Source: Multivorans sp965116445
GTDB taxonomy: Bacteria > Acidobacteriota > Thermoanaerobaculia > Multivoradales > Multivoraceae
Direction of reading: 5' to 3'
Assembly (NCBI GenBank): GCA_965116445.1
Contig: OZ220688.1
Coordinates: 1,612,001-1,676,000, forward strand
Length of the DNA stretch: 64,000 nt
The stretch's first letter is position 1. Each line of letters opens with the position of its first letter. The notes under the pieces are model-generated. The model made no database searches and was not told the DNA's origin. It saw only the letters and a program-made list of their open reading frames with translations. The translations under genes and the position numbers were made by a program. Of the stretch, positions 33,015-42,442 are shown piece after piece.

Positions 33015-34349
33015 CTAAGGCTGCAGCAGGTCGAGGACGGCCAGCGTCATCGCCTCGACACCCGCGAGGATCGACGGCTCCGGCTCGATGCGGAAGAAAG
33101 GCGAGTGGTGCGACGGCACCGGCGGACCGCCGGCCGCCTCCGCTTCCAGGTCGGCAGGGTCCGTGCCGCCGACGTTGAAGTAGGTGCCCGGCACCTTGTG
33201 CTCCGTGCGGACGAAGTAGGCGAAGTCCTCGGCGCCCATTCCCGAGGGCGGCTCGCTGTGGAACACGTCATCACCCATGCCGGCGGCGATCGCGGTCCGC
33301 ACCCTGGCCGCGAGTTCCGGGTCGTTCACGGTGACCGGCGTCGATTCCTTCGTGCGGACCACCTTGGGCAGCAACGAGGCCGGAAGTCCAGCCGCCCTGC
33401 CTACCCCCTCCGCGATCCGCTCGATCGCCGTGAGTAGTTGCTCCCGCGTTTCTTCGCTGTTCGCCCGCACCGTGAGCTGCAGTTCGACCCGGTCCGGGAT
33501 CACGTTGTGCTTGAAACCGCCGTGGATCGCACCGACCGTCACAACACCGGGCTCGAGCGGGTTGAGTTCCCGACTCACGATGCCCTGGAGCGCGACGACG
33601 AGTTGCGCCGCGATGTAGATCGGGTCCTTTCCCCGATGCGGCGACGCGCCGTGAGCGCCGACTCCGAAGACCGTGATGTCCACGCTGTCCGAGGACGACG
33701 CGAGCAGGCCCGGCGGCACCTCGATCTTCCCCGCCGGCCTGCCGGCCGAAACGTGGAGCGCCAGTGCGTAGTCCGGCACGCCGAAGCGCTCGTACAGGCC
33801 GTCCTCGAGCATCTCCCGGGCGCCCATGATCCGTTCTTCCGCCGGCTGGCCGACGAACATGACCGTGCCCGACCACTGGTCACGCATCGCGGCGAGCCGG
33901 CGAGCCACGCCGACCATCGTCGTGATGTGCATGTCGTGGCCGCAGGCGTGCATGACCGGGACTTCCTCGCCCGAGAGATCGACCTGCCTGGCCGTCGAGG
34001 CGTACGGAAGTTCCGACTGCTCCGCCACTGGCAGGCCGTCCATGTCCGCCCGCACGAGCACCAGCGGTCCCTCGCCGTTCTCCATCATGCCGACGATCCC
34101 GGTGCGGCCGATACCTTCCGCCACCTCGACGCCGGACTTGCGGAGTTCGTCGGCGAGCCGCGCCGCCGTCTCGTGCTCCAGGAAGGAGAGTTCCGGGTTG
34201 CGGTGGAAGTGCTCGAAGAGCGACTTCAACTCCGTCCGGTAGTCCTCGGCGATCGCCTCGGCGAGGTCCTGGGCGGCACCGGCCGCCGGCAGGCTGACGA
34301 CGGCGGTAAGCACGAGTGCCGCGAAGCGGGGAAAGCGAGTCTTCTGCAT
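33015..34349 (-). CDS. Secreted M20-family amidohydrolase/peptidase
   Basis: A metallo-amidohydrolase of 444 residues of the M20D type (IAA-amino acid or hippurate hydrolase-like). The signal peptide (FAALVLTAVVSLPAAGAAQ) indicates export. Metal-binding segments are present: VRADMDGLPV, MHACGHDMHITTMVG, GQPAEERIMGAREML and the C-terminal PSHHSPFFRIEPEP. The dimerisation lid contains GVGAHGASPHRGKDPIY. ATG 34349 has AAGG upstream. The longer frame to 34541 is not supported. It probably releases amino acids from N-acyl conjugates in the periplasm. Confidence 0.92.
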   Translation of the reverse strand: MQKTRFPRFAALVLTAVVSLPAAGAAQDLAEAIAEDYRTELKSLFEHFHRNPELSFLEHETAARLADELRKSGVEVAEGIGRTGIVGMMENGEGPLVLVRADMDGLPVAEQSELPYASTARQVDLSGEEVPVMHACGHDMHITTMVGVARRLAAMRDQWSGTVMFVGQPAEERIMGAREMLEDGLYERFGVPDYALALHVSAGRPAGKIEVPPGLLASSSDSVDITVFGVGAHGASPHRGKDPIYIAAQLVVALQGIVSRELNPLEPGVVTVGAIHGGFKHNVIPDRVELQLTVRANSEETREQLLTAIERIAEGVGRAAGLPASLLPKVVRTKESTPVTVNDPELAARVRTAIAAGMGDDVFHSEPPSGMGAEDFAYFVRTEHKVPGTYFNVGGTDPADLEAEAAGGPPVPSHHSPFFRIEPEPSILAGVEAMTLAVLDLLQP

Positions 34350-34503
34350 CAGATTGCCTTTCCGACTGGACTTCCAACTGCCGCCACGGGGAAGGCGTAG
34401 CGACACCGCGAGACTGTACAGCAGACCTCCGGCGACGGCGGCCGGACTGGCTCGCACAGACATGTCCGGAAGGACCGCTCCGGAGACGTCGGGCAGGTCG
34501 GAC

Positions 34504-35832
34504 TCAGGCGTCCGAGGCGACCTCGACCGTCTGTTCGACAAGAGCTACGAACTCGTCCGGGAGGTGGTTCGTTCTGTCGAGGATCTCGCCGTGCTCGTCT
34601 ATGAGAATGTAGGTCGGGTAGGAGCCGACACCCAGCATCCGGGTGATCTCGCTCGTCATTCCAACATGCCAGTTCGCCCATGGCATCGGCTCGTCCTCCA
34701 TGAATCCGGTCACGGTTTCGAGCTCCGCATCGACACTGATCGACAGGAGAGCGAATCGGTCTGCGGGGAGGTCGGCAACGAGTTGCCGTTTCTTCGGCAA
34801 CGCAGCGACGCACGGCACGCACCAGGTCGCCCAGAAATCCAAGAGCACGACACGGCCCCGGTAGTCGGAGAAACGTTCCTCCACGCCATCCAGCCGACTG
34901 CCCACGAGGTCCGGCAACTTGCCGCCAACGGTCCCGTGGCGGATGCTGCGAATCAGGTCGGCCTCGGCCTCCGCAAATGTCCGCGCGTCGCCGGGGAAGG
35001 CCTCCTCCTCGACTCCGGCGCTCAAGCCGGCAGCCGCGTCGAGGGCGCTCTGACGCCTGACCGCGCGGTCCTCTTCAGAGATTCCGGCCGCGTTCGCCGC
35101 CTGCATCCGTCCGGCAGCGACGTAGTACCTCCCCGCGGCACGCAGTACCGGATCCTCGGCCTCCGAGGCCAACACCTTGAAGACCGCGGCCGCCGCGGCT
35201 TCCCGATCCGGCCCGAAACGCGCCACCGTCTGCAGTCGCGGGAGCATGAACCGCCACGCTTGGTAGTCGGGCGCAAACTCAAGCAGGGCCCTGGCGCCCC
35301 GAGAGGCGTACTTTCCGCCTCCCGTCACCGACGCCGCATGGTTGACGAGAAACTCAGCCGCCTCGACCGTCTTCTCGTGAGCCCCGCCCTGCTCCAGAAT
35401 CGCCATCGCCGCGGCGGCGGCACGCTCGATGTCCGGCGGTTCCGTAGCGCGCCCCTCAATCGCCTCCCGCAGCCGCTTCTCCATCTCGGCCTTGGACAGC
35501 GAGCCGTCTCCCGACGCGGGCACCACCACGATCCGCGGCCGCGAACTGTCCCCTCCCCCGGCACCCGGAGACGGGAGATCGTTCGGAACTCCGGCGAGCA
35601 CCTGTTTCCGAACCTGCTCCGACCAGACGTTCTGGCGCTCGAGATAGTCCTCGACGATCTCCCAATCCGGACCCACCTCCACGGAGGACTCCGTTGACTC
35701 GCCTTGCGTCTCCGAGGCCTTCTGCCCCGCGGCGCGTTCGCATACTCCGAGCGTCAGCGCCATCGTGAACGCCGCCGGCACTGTGGCGGCTCTGCACCAC
35801 CGACCCAACACCATGTCGTCAGACATCGTCAT
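34504..35832 (-). CDS. Secreted TlpA-like thioredoxin domain protein
   Basis: A protein of 442 residues with an exported N-terminus (AATVPAAFTMALTLGVCERAAGQ). A long helical, Ala-rich region (residues 60-290) has no recognised domain. A C-terminal redoxin/TlpA domain has VVLLDFWATWCVPCVAALPKKRQL, with the WCxxC active site, and the cis-proline in GVGSYPTYILIDEHGEI. It likely reduces or oxidises disulfides in the periplasm. ATG 35832 is chosen for the GGGAGGAG upstream; the frame continues to 36030 without support. The neighbouring sulfatase gene is upstream on the same strand. Confidence 0.85.
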   Translation of the reverse strand: MTMSDDMVLGRWCRAATVPAAFTMALTLGVCERAAGQKASETQGESTESSVEVGPDWEIVEDYLERQNVWSEQVRKQVLAGVPNDLPSPGAGGGDSSRPRIVVVPASGDGSLSKAEMEKRLREAIEGRATEPPDIERAAAAAMAILEQGGAHEKTVEAAEFLVNHAASVTGGGKYASRGARALLEFAPDYQAWRFMLPRLQTVARFGPDREAAAAAVFKVLASEAEDPVLRAAGRYYVAAGRMQAANAAGISEEDRAVRRQSALDAAAGLSAGVEEEAFPGDARTFAEAEADLIRSIRHGTVGGKLPDLVGSRLDGVEERFSDYRGRVVLLDFWATWCVPCVAALPKKRQLVADLPADRFALLSISVDAELETVTGFMEDEPMPWANWHVGMTSEITRMLGVGSYPTYILIDEHGEILDRTNHLPDEFVALVEQTVEVASDA

Positions 35833-35987
35833 TCTCTCGTCTCCTCCCCGCTGGTTCGCGTCAGAAAGCGGCACGCCTCTGGTCGACGCTTCGTCGGCCA
35901 CATCGATGAACTGGACTTTGCCCTTGTAACCAGGAAACCGTGCCAATCGTTCCGAATTCCGGCGAACGAGCGACGGGACGGCGTCAG

Positions 35988-36042
35988 ATGGCCTACGGCC
36001 ATCAGTGGCCGGACGGCGACTAGACGGCATGCGGCCGTCTAG
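35988..36042. other. Two hairpins at the 3' end of the sulfatase gene
   Basis: GATGGCC TAC GGCCATC at 35988-36003, and CTAGACGGC with GCCGTCTAG at 36020-36042. The second stem includes the sulfatase stop codon (36039-36041). No T-tract follows. Confidence 0.45.
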
Positions 36043-37553
36043 TTCTCGAAGCCAATGGGTTCGATGTTGCAGATCGAGTACGAGAGTGGCGGGCGCCGGC
36101 CCCAGGCAGGTTCCACGGTAATCGAGCGCCAGTCCGCGATGGCGGCTTCGAGCGAGGCCACCTCCGCTGGCCGCTCGGCGGCGAGGTCGGTCTGCTCCCG
36201 GATGTCGCTCGACAGATCGTAGAGAAAGCCGCCGGACGCATCCTGGTTCGGCTTGATCAGCTTCATGTCGCCGCTCCTGACGGCGACTGTCGGATAGTTC
36301 CGCCAGACGAGCCGGTCGTGACCGCGCGTCTCTGCCGACCCATCCAGGAGCGGCATGAGATCGTGCCCGTCCAGCTCAAGGTCGGCCGGCGTTTCGGAGC
36401 CGGCCGCCGCCAGGGCGGTCGGCAAGATGTCGAGCGTGGAAACCGGAGCGTCGATCGTGGTCCCCGCCGCGACCGCTGCCGGCCAGCGCAGCAGGTAGGG
36501 CACGCGGACGCCGCCCTCGTAGTAGGTCAGCTTGCCGCCGGAGAGCGGCTCGCAGGAACACAGCCCGGGGAAGTAGCCGGCGCAGCCGTTGTCCGACAGG
36601 AAGACGACAAGGGTGTTCTCTGCGATCCCTGCTTCGTCCAGCGCATCCAGGATGCGACCCACCGCGTCATCGAGAGCGGCGATCATGCCGAAGTAGATCC
36701 GGTGAAGCTCGTTCTCGACGTCCGGGAAGCGGTCGTAGTACTCCTCGGTCACCTCGAACGGCGAGTGGGGCGCGTTGAAGGCTGAGTACAGGAAGAACGG
36801 CTCTCCGGCGTGCCGGCGGATGAAGTCCACCGATTCGTCGCCGAAGATGTCCGTGATGTAGGCCGGTTCGTCGATCACCGTCTTCTCCGGGCCGCGCAGG
36901 ATCAGGTTGCCGCGCCGGCGGACGGGCGGCTCCGGAGCCTCCGTGCCTCTGATCAGCAAATCGGTACGCGGATCATCCGGAGAACGCCGCCGGAACTCCT
37001 CGTCGGTCCGCATCGAGAGAACGCCCTCGGTCCTCCGGCTGATGAACGACGTCGCCCCCGAGAGGTGCCCATAGAACTCGTCGAAACCGCGGTTCGTCGG
37101 GTAGTGCTCATCCTTGAAGCCCAGGTGCCACTTGCCGACGATTCCCGTCGCGTAGCCGGCCGCCTTCAGGTGGTCGGCGATCGTCAGCTCGCCGGCGATG
37201 AGCCCGACATCCGGCACCTCCGGCGCCTGGCGTGCGTTGTACTCGAACCCGAACCGCTGCTGGTAGCGGCCGGTGAGCAACCCCGCCCGCGACGGCGAAC
37301 AGACCGGCGTCGTCACGTAGCCCTGGGTGAACACCGCCCCTTCGCGGCCGATGCGGTCGATGTTCGGCGTCTGCAGCCGGTCGCCGTAGGTCGAGACGTC
37401 GGCGTAACCGAGGTCGTCCGCCAGGATGACGACGATGTTCGGCGGCGGGACGGCCCTCGACCGTTGGGTGTCACGGCCGCTTCCATCGGGCGAGCAGGCC
37501 GCTACGAGCGTCACACCGACAAGCGACACAGCAAGTCGAAACAGTTGGTCCAC
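36039..37553 (-). CDS. Sulfatase lipoprotein
   Basis: An arylsulfatase-type enzyme of 504 residues. A lipoprotein signal (VSLVGVTLVAACS) places it in the periplasm or on the outer membrane. The formylglycine signature is the Cys type, CSPSRAGLLTGRYQ, with metal ligands in VILADDLGYADVSTYG and VFLSDNG, and GKWHLG is conserved. It needs a formylglycine-generating enzyme, which is not in the window. The start is GTG 37553. It is divergent from the VapBC module. The second sulfatase at 45227 is only distantly similar. Confidence 0.93.
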   Translation of the reverse strand: MDQLFRLAVSLVGVTLVAACSPDGSGRDTQRSRAVPPPNIVVILADDLGYADVSTYGDRLQTPNIDRIGREGAVFTQGYVTTPVCSPSRAGLLTGRYQQRFGFEYNARQAPEVPDVGLIAGELTIADHLKAAGYATGIVGKWHLGFKDEHYPTNRGFDEFYGHLSGATSFISRRTEGVLSMRTDEEFRRRSPDDPRTDLLIRGTEAPEPPVRRRGNLILRGPEKTVIDEPAYITDIFGDESVDFIRRHAGEPFFLYSAFNAPHSPFEVTEEYYDRFPDVENELHRIYFGMIAALDDAVGRILDALDEAGIAENTLVVFLSDNGCAGYFPGLCSCEPLSGGKLTYYEGGVRVPYLLRWPAAVAAGTTIDAPVSTLDILPTALAAAGSETPADLELDGHDLMPLLDGSAETRGHDRLVWRNYPTVAVRSGDMKLIKPNQDASGGFLYDLSSDIREQTDLAAERPAEVASLEAAIADWRSITVEPAWGRRPPLSYSICNIEPIGFEN

Positions 37554-37650
37554 CTGAAATCTCCCCTGCTTCTCCGTCTTAGTCTTAGTCAGTAGACTCT
37601 ACAGGAGACCCATCTTGCTACGAAACGCTACACTTGCTACGGTGCCACAC

Positions 37651-37896
37651 ATGATCACCATTACCCAAAGGCAACTGCGCAACGACTCCGCCAAAATCCT
37701 CCGGGCAGTTCAGGAGGGACAGTCCATGACCGTTACCCGAAACGGCACGCCGGTGGCCGAACTCCGACCCGTAGCCGCCCGCCGCTACGTATCCCGTGGC
37801 GTGCTCAAGGAAGCGGCGAGAACCGCTCCCAGGATCGACGCGAGCCGGTTCCGGACCGACATCGACGCGGTCGTCGATCCGTGGGTCGATGGATAG
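37651..37896 (+). CDS. Phd/YefM-type antitoxin (VapB role)
   Basis: An 81-residue antitoxin: MITITQRQLRNDSAKILRAVQEGQSMTVTRNGTPVAELRPV is the Phd/YefM DNA-binding and dimerisation domain, followed by a toxin-wrapping C-terminus. It should repress its own promoter with the toxin. ATG 37651 is chosen over the upstream frame start at 37615. Upstream lies a direct repeat TTGCTACG at 37615 and 37635 that could be operator half-sites. The stop overlaps the toxin ATG by eight bases. Confidence 0.85.
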   Translation: MITITQRQLRNDSAKILRAVQEGQSMTVTRNGTPVAELRPVAARRYVSRGVLKEAARTAPRIDASRFRTDIDAVVDPWVDG

Positions 37897-38287
37897 CCAC
37901 GGACTCCTGGATACATCGGTCGTGATCGATCTCGACCTGATCGACGACGAGAGTCTCCCGGAACAGTCCACAGTCTCCGCGATCACGCTTGCTGAACTCA
38001 CGGTCGGCCCGCTGGCCGCCGGTCAGGACGAAGAAGAACGCGCTCGTCGTCAGGACCGTCTGCAGTGGGCGGCGGCGACGTGGGATCCGCTGCCGTTCGA
38101 CACCTTGGCGGCCCGGGCCTACGGTCGCATCTACTCAGCGCTCCTGGTAAGGGGCCGGGTGGGACGCCGACGCTTCGCCAATCTGCTGATCGCCGCCACC
38201 GCGCTGGCAAACGACCTGCCGCTCTACACCCGGAACACCGCTGACGTAAAGGGCCTCGAAGACCTGATCACGGTCCGACCGGTGTAG
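37889..38287 (+). CDS. vapC: PIN-domain toxin (VapC family)
   Basis: A 132-residue PIN ribonuclease toxin paired with the preceding antitoxin. Acidic residues LDTSVVIDL and ITLAELTVG match the first two active-site positions. The third, usually Asp in an ADLLIAA-type motif, reads FANLLIAATALANDLPLYTRN here, so Asp is replaced by Asn. This may weaken activity. The ATG overlaps the antitoxin stop. The 3' end overlaps the convergent pdxA by 20 bases. Confidence 0.85.
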   Translation: MDSHGLLDTSVVIDLDLIDDESLPEQSTVSAITLAELTVGPLAAGQDEEERARRQDRLQWAAATWDPLPFDTLAARAYGRIYSALLVRGRVGRRRFANLLIAATALANDLPLYTRNTADVKGLEDLITVRPV

Positions 38288-39260
38288 CACCGGCGAGCTT
38301 CCAGGCGTAGTCGAGCGCATGGCCCAGCGAGTCGGTGAAGGCCTTTCCCTGCCAGGCGATATCGAAGGCGGTGCCGTGGTCTACCGACGTGCGGACGATC
38401 GGCAGGCCGATCGTCACGTTGACTCCACGCTCGAAGCCGTAGAGCTTCATCGGAGCGTGGCCCTGGTCGTGGTACATGCAGACGACCGCGTCGTAGCGGT
38501 CGAGATGGATCGCCTGGCGGAAGATCGTGTCCGCCGGATGCGGGCCGGACACAGCCAGACCGTCAGCCGCCGCCCGCTCGATCGTCGGCCGGATGACGTC
38601 CTCGTCCTCACCACCGAACAGGCCGTGCTCCCCCGCATGCGGGTTCAACCCGCAGACGGCGATCCGCGGCCGCTCGATGAACCGGGAAAGTGCCTCGTGG
38701 GTCAGATCGATCACCTTGCGAATCCGCACCGGCTCCACGCGCTCGATCGCCTCCCGAAGGCTCACGTGAGCACTGACGTGGGTCACCGCCACCTCGGGCA
38801 CCGTCAACATCATCGCGAAGTCCTCTTCGCCACACAGACCGGCGATGAACTCGGTGTGCCCCCTGAAGTCCGGCCGCGACAAGCGCGTCGCCTCCTTGTT
38901 CATCGGCAGGGTGACGACCCCCGCGACGTTGCCCGCCAGGGCGTCGCGCGTCGCGCGGTCGACATAGGCCAGCGCCGCCGCACCGGCATCTCGACTCAGG
39001 ACGCCCGGCGTCGCCTGATCCGGACCCAACAGCCCGAGATCGCGGACGTTCAGCACACCCTCCACTGCCTCGTCCGGCCCATCGATCGAGTGAATCGACA
39101 CACCTGGAGTCAGCATCTCCCCGGCGCGCGCCAGCACGGCCGCGTCGCCGTAAATCACAGCATCGCTGCCCAGCAAGCCCTCGGCGAACCGGCGTACCGC
39201 AATCTCCGGGCCAACGCCCGAAGCATCCCCCATCGTCACCGCCATCCGCCGCCTGGTCAT
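38268..39260 (-). CDS. pdxA: 4-hydroxythreonine-4-phosphate dehydrogenase
   Basis: Acts in pyridoxal phosphate synthesis, or in a related hydroxy-acid phosphate oxidation. It has 330 residues, the normal length. Typical segments are VTMGDASGVGPEIAVR (substrate phosphate site), TLPMNKEATRL, FRGHTEFIAGLCG (metal His), CGLNPHAGEHGLFGGED and MYHDQGHAPMKLYGFERGVNVTIGLPIVRTSVDHGTAFDIA, containing the remaining metal ligands. The second sequence block is canonical for PdxA. The gene stands alone, convergent with vapC. Confidence 0.93.
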   Translation of the reverse strand: MTRRRMAVTMGDASGVGPEIAVRRFAEGLLGSDAVIYGDAAVLARAGEMLTPGVSIHSIDGPDEAVEGVLNVRDLGLLGPDQATPGVLSRDAGAAALAYVDRATRDALAGNVAGVVTLPMNKEATRLSRPDFRGHTEFIAGLCGEEDFAMMLTVPEVAVTHVSAHVSLREAIERVEPVRIRKVIDLTHEALSRFIERPRIAVCGLNPHAGEHGLFGGEDEDVIRPTIERAAADGLAVSGPHPADTIFRQAIHLDRYDAVVCMYHDQGHAPMKLYGFERGVNVTIGLPIVRTSVDHGTAFDIAWQGKAFTDSLGHALDYAWKLAGATPVGP

Positions 39261-39325
39261 GGCCGAAATCTACTCTGCTCGTCGGGTAGATTCGCCGCTT
39301 CCGACGAGAGAACACGAGGAGAGTC

Positions 39326-39760
39326 ATGCCCAAGTACATCCCAAGCCCCGTCAAGTGGGTCCGCGACCAGGTGGAGCTCTATGAAGGCAGTGGCGGCACC
39401 GAGGGTGTCGGCCTGCGGGACACCGGTCTGCCGTGCATCATCGTCACCCATACGGGGAACAAGACCGGTTCGATCCGCAAGACCCCTCTGATGCGGGTCA
39501 AGGACGGCGACAGCTACGTGCTCGTGGCCTCGAAGGGCGGCGCGCCAAAGAACCCCGAGTGGGTGTACAACCTGCGCACGGACCCCGACATCGAGCTTCG
39601 GGACGCCACGAAAGTTCAGGCGATGCGGGTCCGGGAGGTCGACGATGCCAACGAGCGCGCCCGCGTCTGGGCGTTGGCCGTCGAGGCGTTCCCGCCGTAC
39701 GAGGAGTACAGGAACAAGACATCGCGCACGATCCCGGTGTTCATCGCGGAGCCGGCGTAG
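39326..39760 (+). CDS. Deazaflavin-dependent nitroreductase-family protein
   Basis: A 144-residue split beta-barrel protein of the DUF385/nitroreductase family associated with cofactor F420. Visible are VTHTGNKTGSIRKTPLMRVKDGDSYVLVASKGGAPKNPEWVYNLRTDPDIELRDA and the C-terminal FPPYEEYRNKTSRTIPVFI, both characteristic. It probably reduces an unknown substrate with F420 or a flavin. ATG 39326 has GAGGAG upstream. No F420 synthesis genes are in the window, so the cofactor is inferred from the family only. Confidence 0.87.
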   Translation: MPKYIPSPVKWVRDQVELYEGSGGTEGVGLRDTGLPCIIVTHTGNKTGSIRKTPLMRVKDGDSYVLVASKGGAPKNPEWVYNLRTDPDIELRDATKVQAMRVREVDDANERARVWALAVEAFPPYEEYRNKTSRTIPVFIAEPA

Positions 39761-39796
39761 CCGGCCAAACCGCGGGCGCCGCCCGTGAAGCCCGAA

Positions 39797-42442
39797 CTAC
39801 TGAGAGGGATGTCCTCCGACCCAGACCGGACTCGACCAGGCCATCGCGTCGTTCAGTTGCCGGACGCGGACGAAGTAGTAGTCACCCTGGCGCGGCGTAT
39901 CGGTATCCGTGTAGCTGAACGAGAGATCCCGCGGGCCGTCCGCGTGAACGCGCCGCAGGGTGACCGAATCGCGGAGGTAGTTCTCGATCGGCAGCAGCCG
40001 CTCCAAACGGCCGCCCCGCAACTCCGACAGCGGCAGTCGAACCCGGCCGCCCGGAATGACGGCGCGCGGCCGATAGAACGGCGGAGCCGAACCGGTCTCC
40101 GCCGCCTCTTCCAGTTCGAGCACGATCGCCGCTCCGGGCTGCACGTCCGCCACCGATAGCCGCAGCGAGCTCGTCTCGCCTCGCGTGTTCGTCCGGAAGA
40201 CGGCGCTGTTGCCGTTCTGGTCCACGTGCTGCGTCGTCGGGTTCGCGAAGTCCGTGCCCTCGACGCTGACCAGCGTGGCGCCCGCAACGGTCAGTTGGCC
40301 CCTCCAGTGACGCCAGCCGCGCGGAGCGTCGCCCATATGGACCGGTGTCTCCTCGGAGTAGAAGGTCACGATGAGATCGGTCGGAGCGCCGCCATCCGTG
40401 TCGAGCGAGTAGTCCTCGCTCCATAGCTCCGTTTCGTTCTTCATCAGCGTGATCGAGCCGATCGGTGCGGTGCCGATCACCCGGCCCGAGATCTCGCGGG
40501 TTTCGGAGAACGGAGCCCGGGAACCCATGCCGGTCCCGTTCACCTCGAAGTCGAGGATGATCCGGTCGCCGGTCGTCGCGTAGGTGCGCCGTGCCTTCAT
40601 CCCGTCGAAGATCGCGTCGCGAGACCTCTCCGGGGCCAGTACCGCGCCCAGGCCGCCCCGCTGCGCCAGCGAGGTCCGGTTCGGCGCGGAGTAGCCCGGA
40701 TGGGACAGATGGTCGTCCGACGCGGCGACGACGCCGACCAGGTGCCCGCGTGACAGGTACTCCTGCATGAACCACTCGAATGTCCCGTGCATCGACATCA
40801 TCTCGACCAGGGGTTCCAGGCCCGGATGCGACTGGCGGAAATCGCCCGGGTTGTGGGCATGCGGGATGACGACCACGTCGCGGCGGTCGTTGCGGGTGTC
40901 GAGTTCCCGGTAGAGCTCCGAAAGGGTCGGGAACTCCAGCACCGAAACCACCTCCCGGTCGTCGACCGTCCGGTAGAGGACGTTGTGGTGGCCGCCCCCC
41001 TGGCGCGTGTGCCGCGTCCATTCCCAACCGAGGTAGGGAATGAACCGTCCCGGCTCGTCGTACTCGGCGCTCTTCTCGCGCATCAGTTCCCACTCGCCCG
41101 CGTCGAGCCAGATGTCGTGCTCCGAGTGCGTGACGAAGTCGAGTCGCGCGTCGTCGCGCGCGAACTGCATGAAGAAGTCCAGGGTGCCGATGCCTTCGGC
41201 GTAACCCGAGTGGCCGTGGGTGTCGCCCCAGTAGATGCCGTACTCGGGGTCCTCGGCTACCAGGATGGGGTTGGCGTCGCCGCTGACCGACGGCCCCTCG
41301 CCCCGGGAGCGAATCGTGGCCCAGTAAACGCCGGGTTCATCGAGGGCGAGTTCGACGACCGTGATCGCTTCGGTTCCCGGCTCGGTCGCGGCGCGAAGCT
41401 CTCCGTTCAGGAGGACATCGAAGCCCGGAACGTCGCCGGTCGCCCGGTTGTAGAAGCGGTCCTCCGCGCGCACCGAGAACTCGAAGGTCTCGCCGGGCCG
41501 CACCACGCTCGGAGCGAAGCCGTGGACTCCGGCCACCGTCGTGCCGACCACCGCGAACGGCAGAATCGGCTGCGGGCGCCACTCGCCGGAGCCGTCGAGG
41601 TCAACGTAGAGCGGAAACGGGATCCGCGCTCCCGTCGTCTGCGTCATCAGGATTCCCGGGCCGCCGCCGGACGTGTCGCCGTAGGTGATCGTCACCGACT
41701 CACCGGCGTCGAGCCGGCCTTCCGCGAGCCGATAGGCCAGCGCCGGTTCCGGTGCGCGGAAGCCCCCGTGCGGCCCGGACGCCATGTAGACGTCGACCTC
41801 GAAGACGGCGTCGTCATCACTGGTCTCGAGACTCACGTAACCCGCGCCGGCCGGATCGGAAGTCTGAAAGGCGCCGTAATTCGCGTTGAAGTGGCGAGCG
41901 ACCCAGAACCCGCCGCCGGCCTCGACCGGCCGTGTCCCGGCAGTCCAGGTCTGGCGAACCGCCGCGTACTGACTGGCCTCGAACGGTCCTGGAGTGTCTG
42001 TTTCCAGCGAACCCAGTGCGCCCTCCTCCTCCCGCAGCGTGAACTCGCGCACCAGCCGGTCGATCGTCGTGCCCGCGCTGACGGCCGCCTCGCCGGTCGG
42101 GGGCAGGGTCGACTGGAGACGGACCCGCGGCCCCTCCAGTCCCATCTCGTGCCCGGCCAGAGAAAGCGCGTCGGCCCAGTTGGCGACCACCGCCGCGCGC
42201 GCGGCGATGGTCGACTCGTCCGTCGGTTCCGCTGCGACGTCCGCCTTGAGTTGCTCGATCGCCGAGCCCAGGTCGCGGTTGTAGACCGGACCCGGGCCGG
42301 CCCCGTCGCAACCGGAAAGGACAAGGACAAGGGCAAGGGCGCCGCCCGCGAAGAGCGGCGCCCGCTCCCAACCGTGCTCCCTGAGCCGGATCAGAAGCTG
42401 AAGCCCACCTTCAGCCGGAACTCCCGCGGGCGCTGATACCAC
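39797..42442 (-). CDS. DUF3604 lipoprotein
   Basis: An 881-residue exported protein of the DUF3604 family. The lipoprotein signal FAGGALALVLVLSGCD is about 30 residues from the GTG start at 42442, which overlaps the upstream receptor gene by 52 bases; CTG at the receptor's stop is another possible start. The PHP-like metal core has YWGDTHGHSGYAEGIGTLDFFMQFARDDARLDFVTHSEHD, VVIPHAHNPGDF and VAASDDHLSHPGYS, with the expected His/Asp ligands. The family's reaction is not established; a phosphoesterase-like or hydrolase role is inferred from the fold. It probably works with the upstream TonB receptor on an imported compound. Confidence 0.85.
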   Translation of the reverse strand: MVSAPAGVPAEGGLQLLIRLREHGWERAPLFAGGALALVLVLSGCDGAGPGPVYNRDLGSAIEQLKADVAAEPTDESTIAARAAVVANWADALSLAGHEMGLEGPRVRLQSTLPPTGEAAVSAGTTIDRLVREFTLREEEGALGSLETDTPGPFEASQYAAVRQTWTAGTRPVEAGGGFWVARHFNANYGAFQTSDPAGAGYVSLETSDDDAVFEVDVYMASGPHGGFRAPEPALAYRLAEGRLDAGESVTITYGDTSGGGPGILMTQTTGARIPFPLYVDLDGSGEWRPQPILPFAVVGTTVAGVHGFAPSVVRPGETFEFSVRAEDRFYNRATGDVPGFDVLLNGELRAATEPGTEAITVVELALDEPGVYWATIRSRGEGPSVSGDANPILVAEDPEYGIYWGDTHGHSGYAEGIGTLDFFMQFARDDARLDFVTHSEHDIWLDAGEWELMREKSAEYDEPGRFIPYLGWEWTRHTRQGGGHHNVLYRTVDDREVVSVLEFPTLSELYRELDTRNDRRDVVVIPHAHNPGDFRQSHPGLEPLVEMMSMHGTFEWFMQEYLSRGHLVGVVAASDDHLSHPGYSAPNRTSLAQRGGLGAVLAPERSRDAIFDGMKARRTYATTGDRIILDFEVNGTGMGSRAPFSETREISGRVIGTAPIGSITLMKNETELWSEDYSLDTDGGAPTDLIVTFYSEETPVHMGDAPRGWRHWRGQLTVAGATLVSVEGTDFANPTTQHVDQNGNSAVFRTNTRGETSSLRLSVADVQPGAAIVLELEEAAETGSAPPFYRPRAVIPGGRVRLPLSELRGGRLERLLPIENYLRDSVTLRRVHADGPRDLSFSYTDTDTPRQGDYYFVRVRQLNDAMAWSSPVWVGGHPSQ

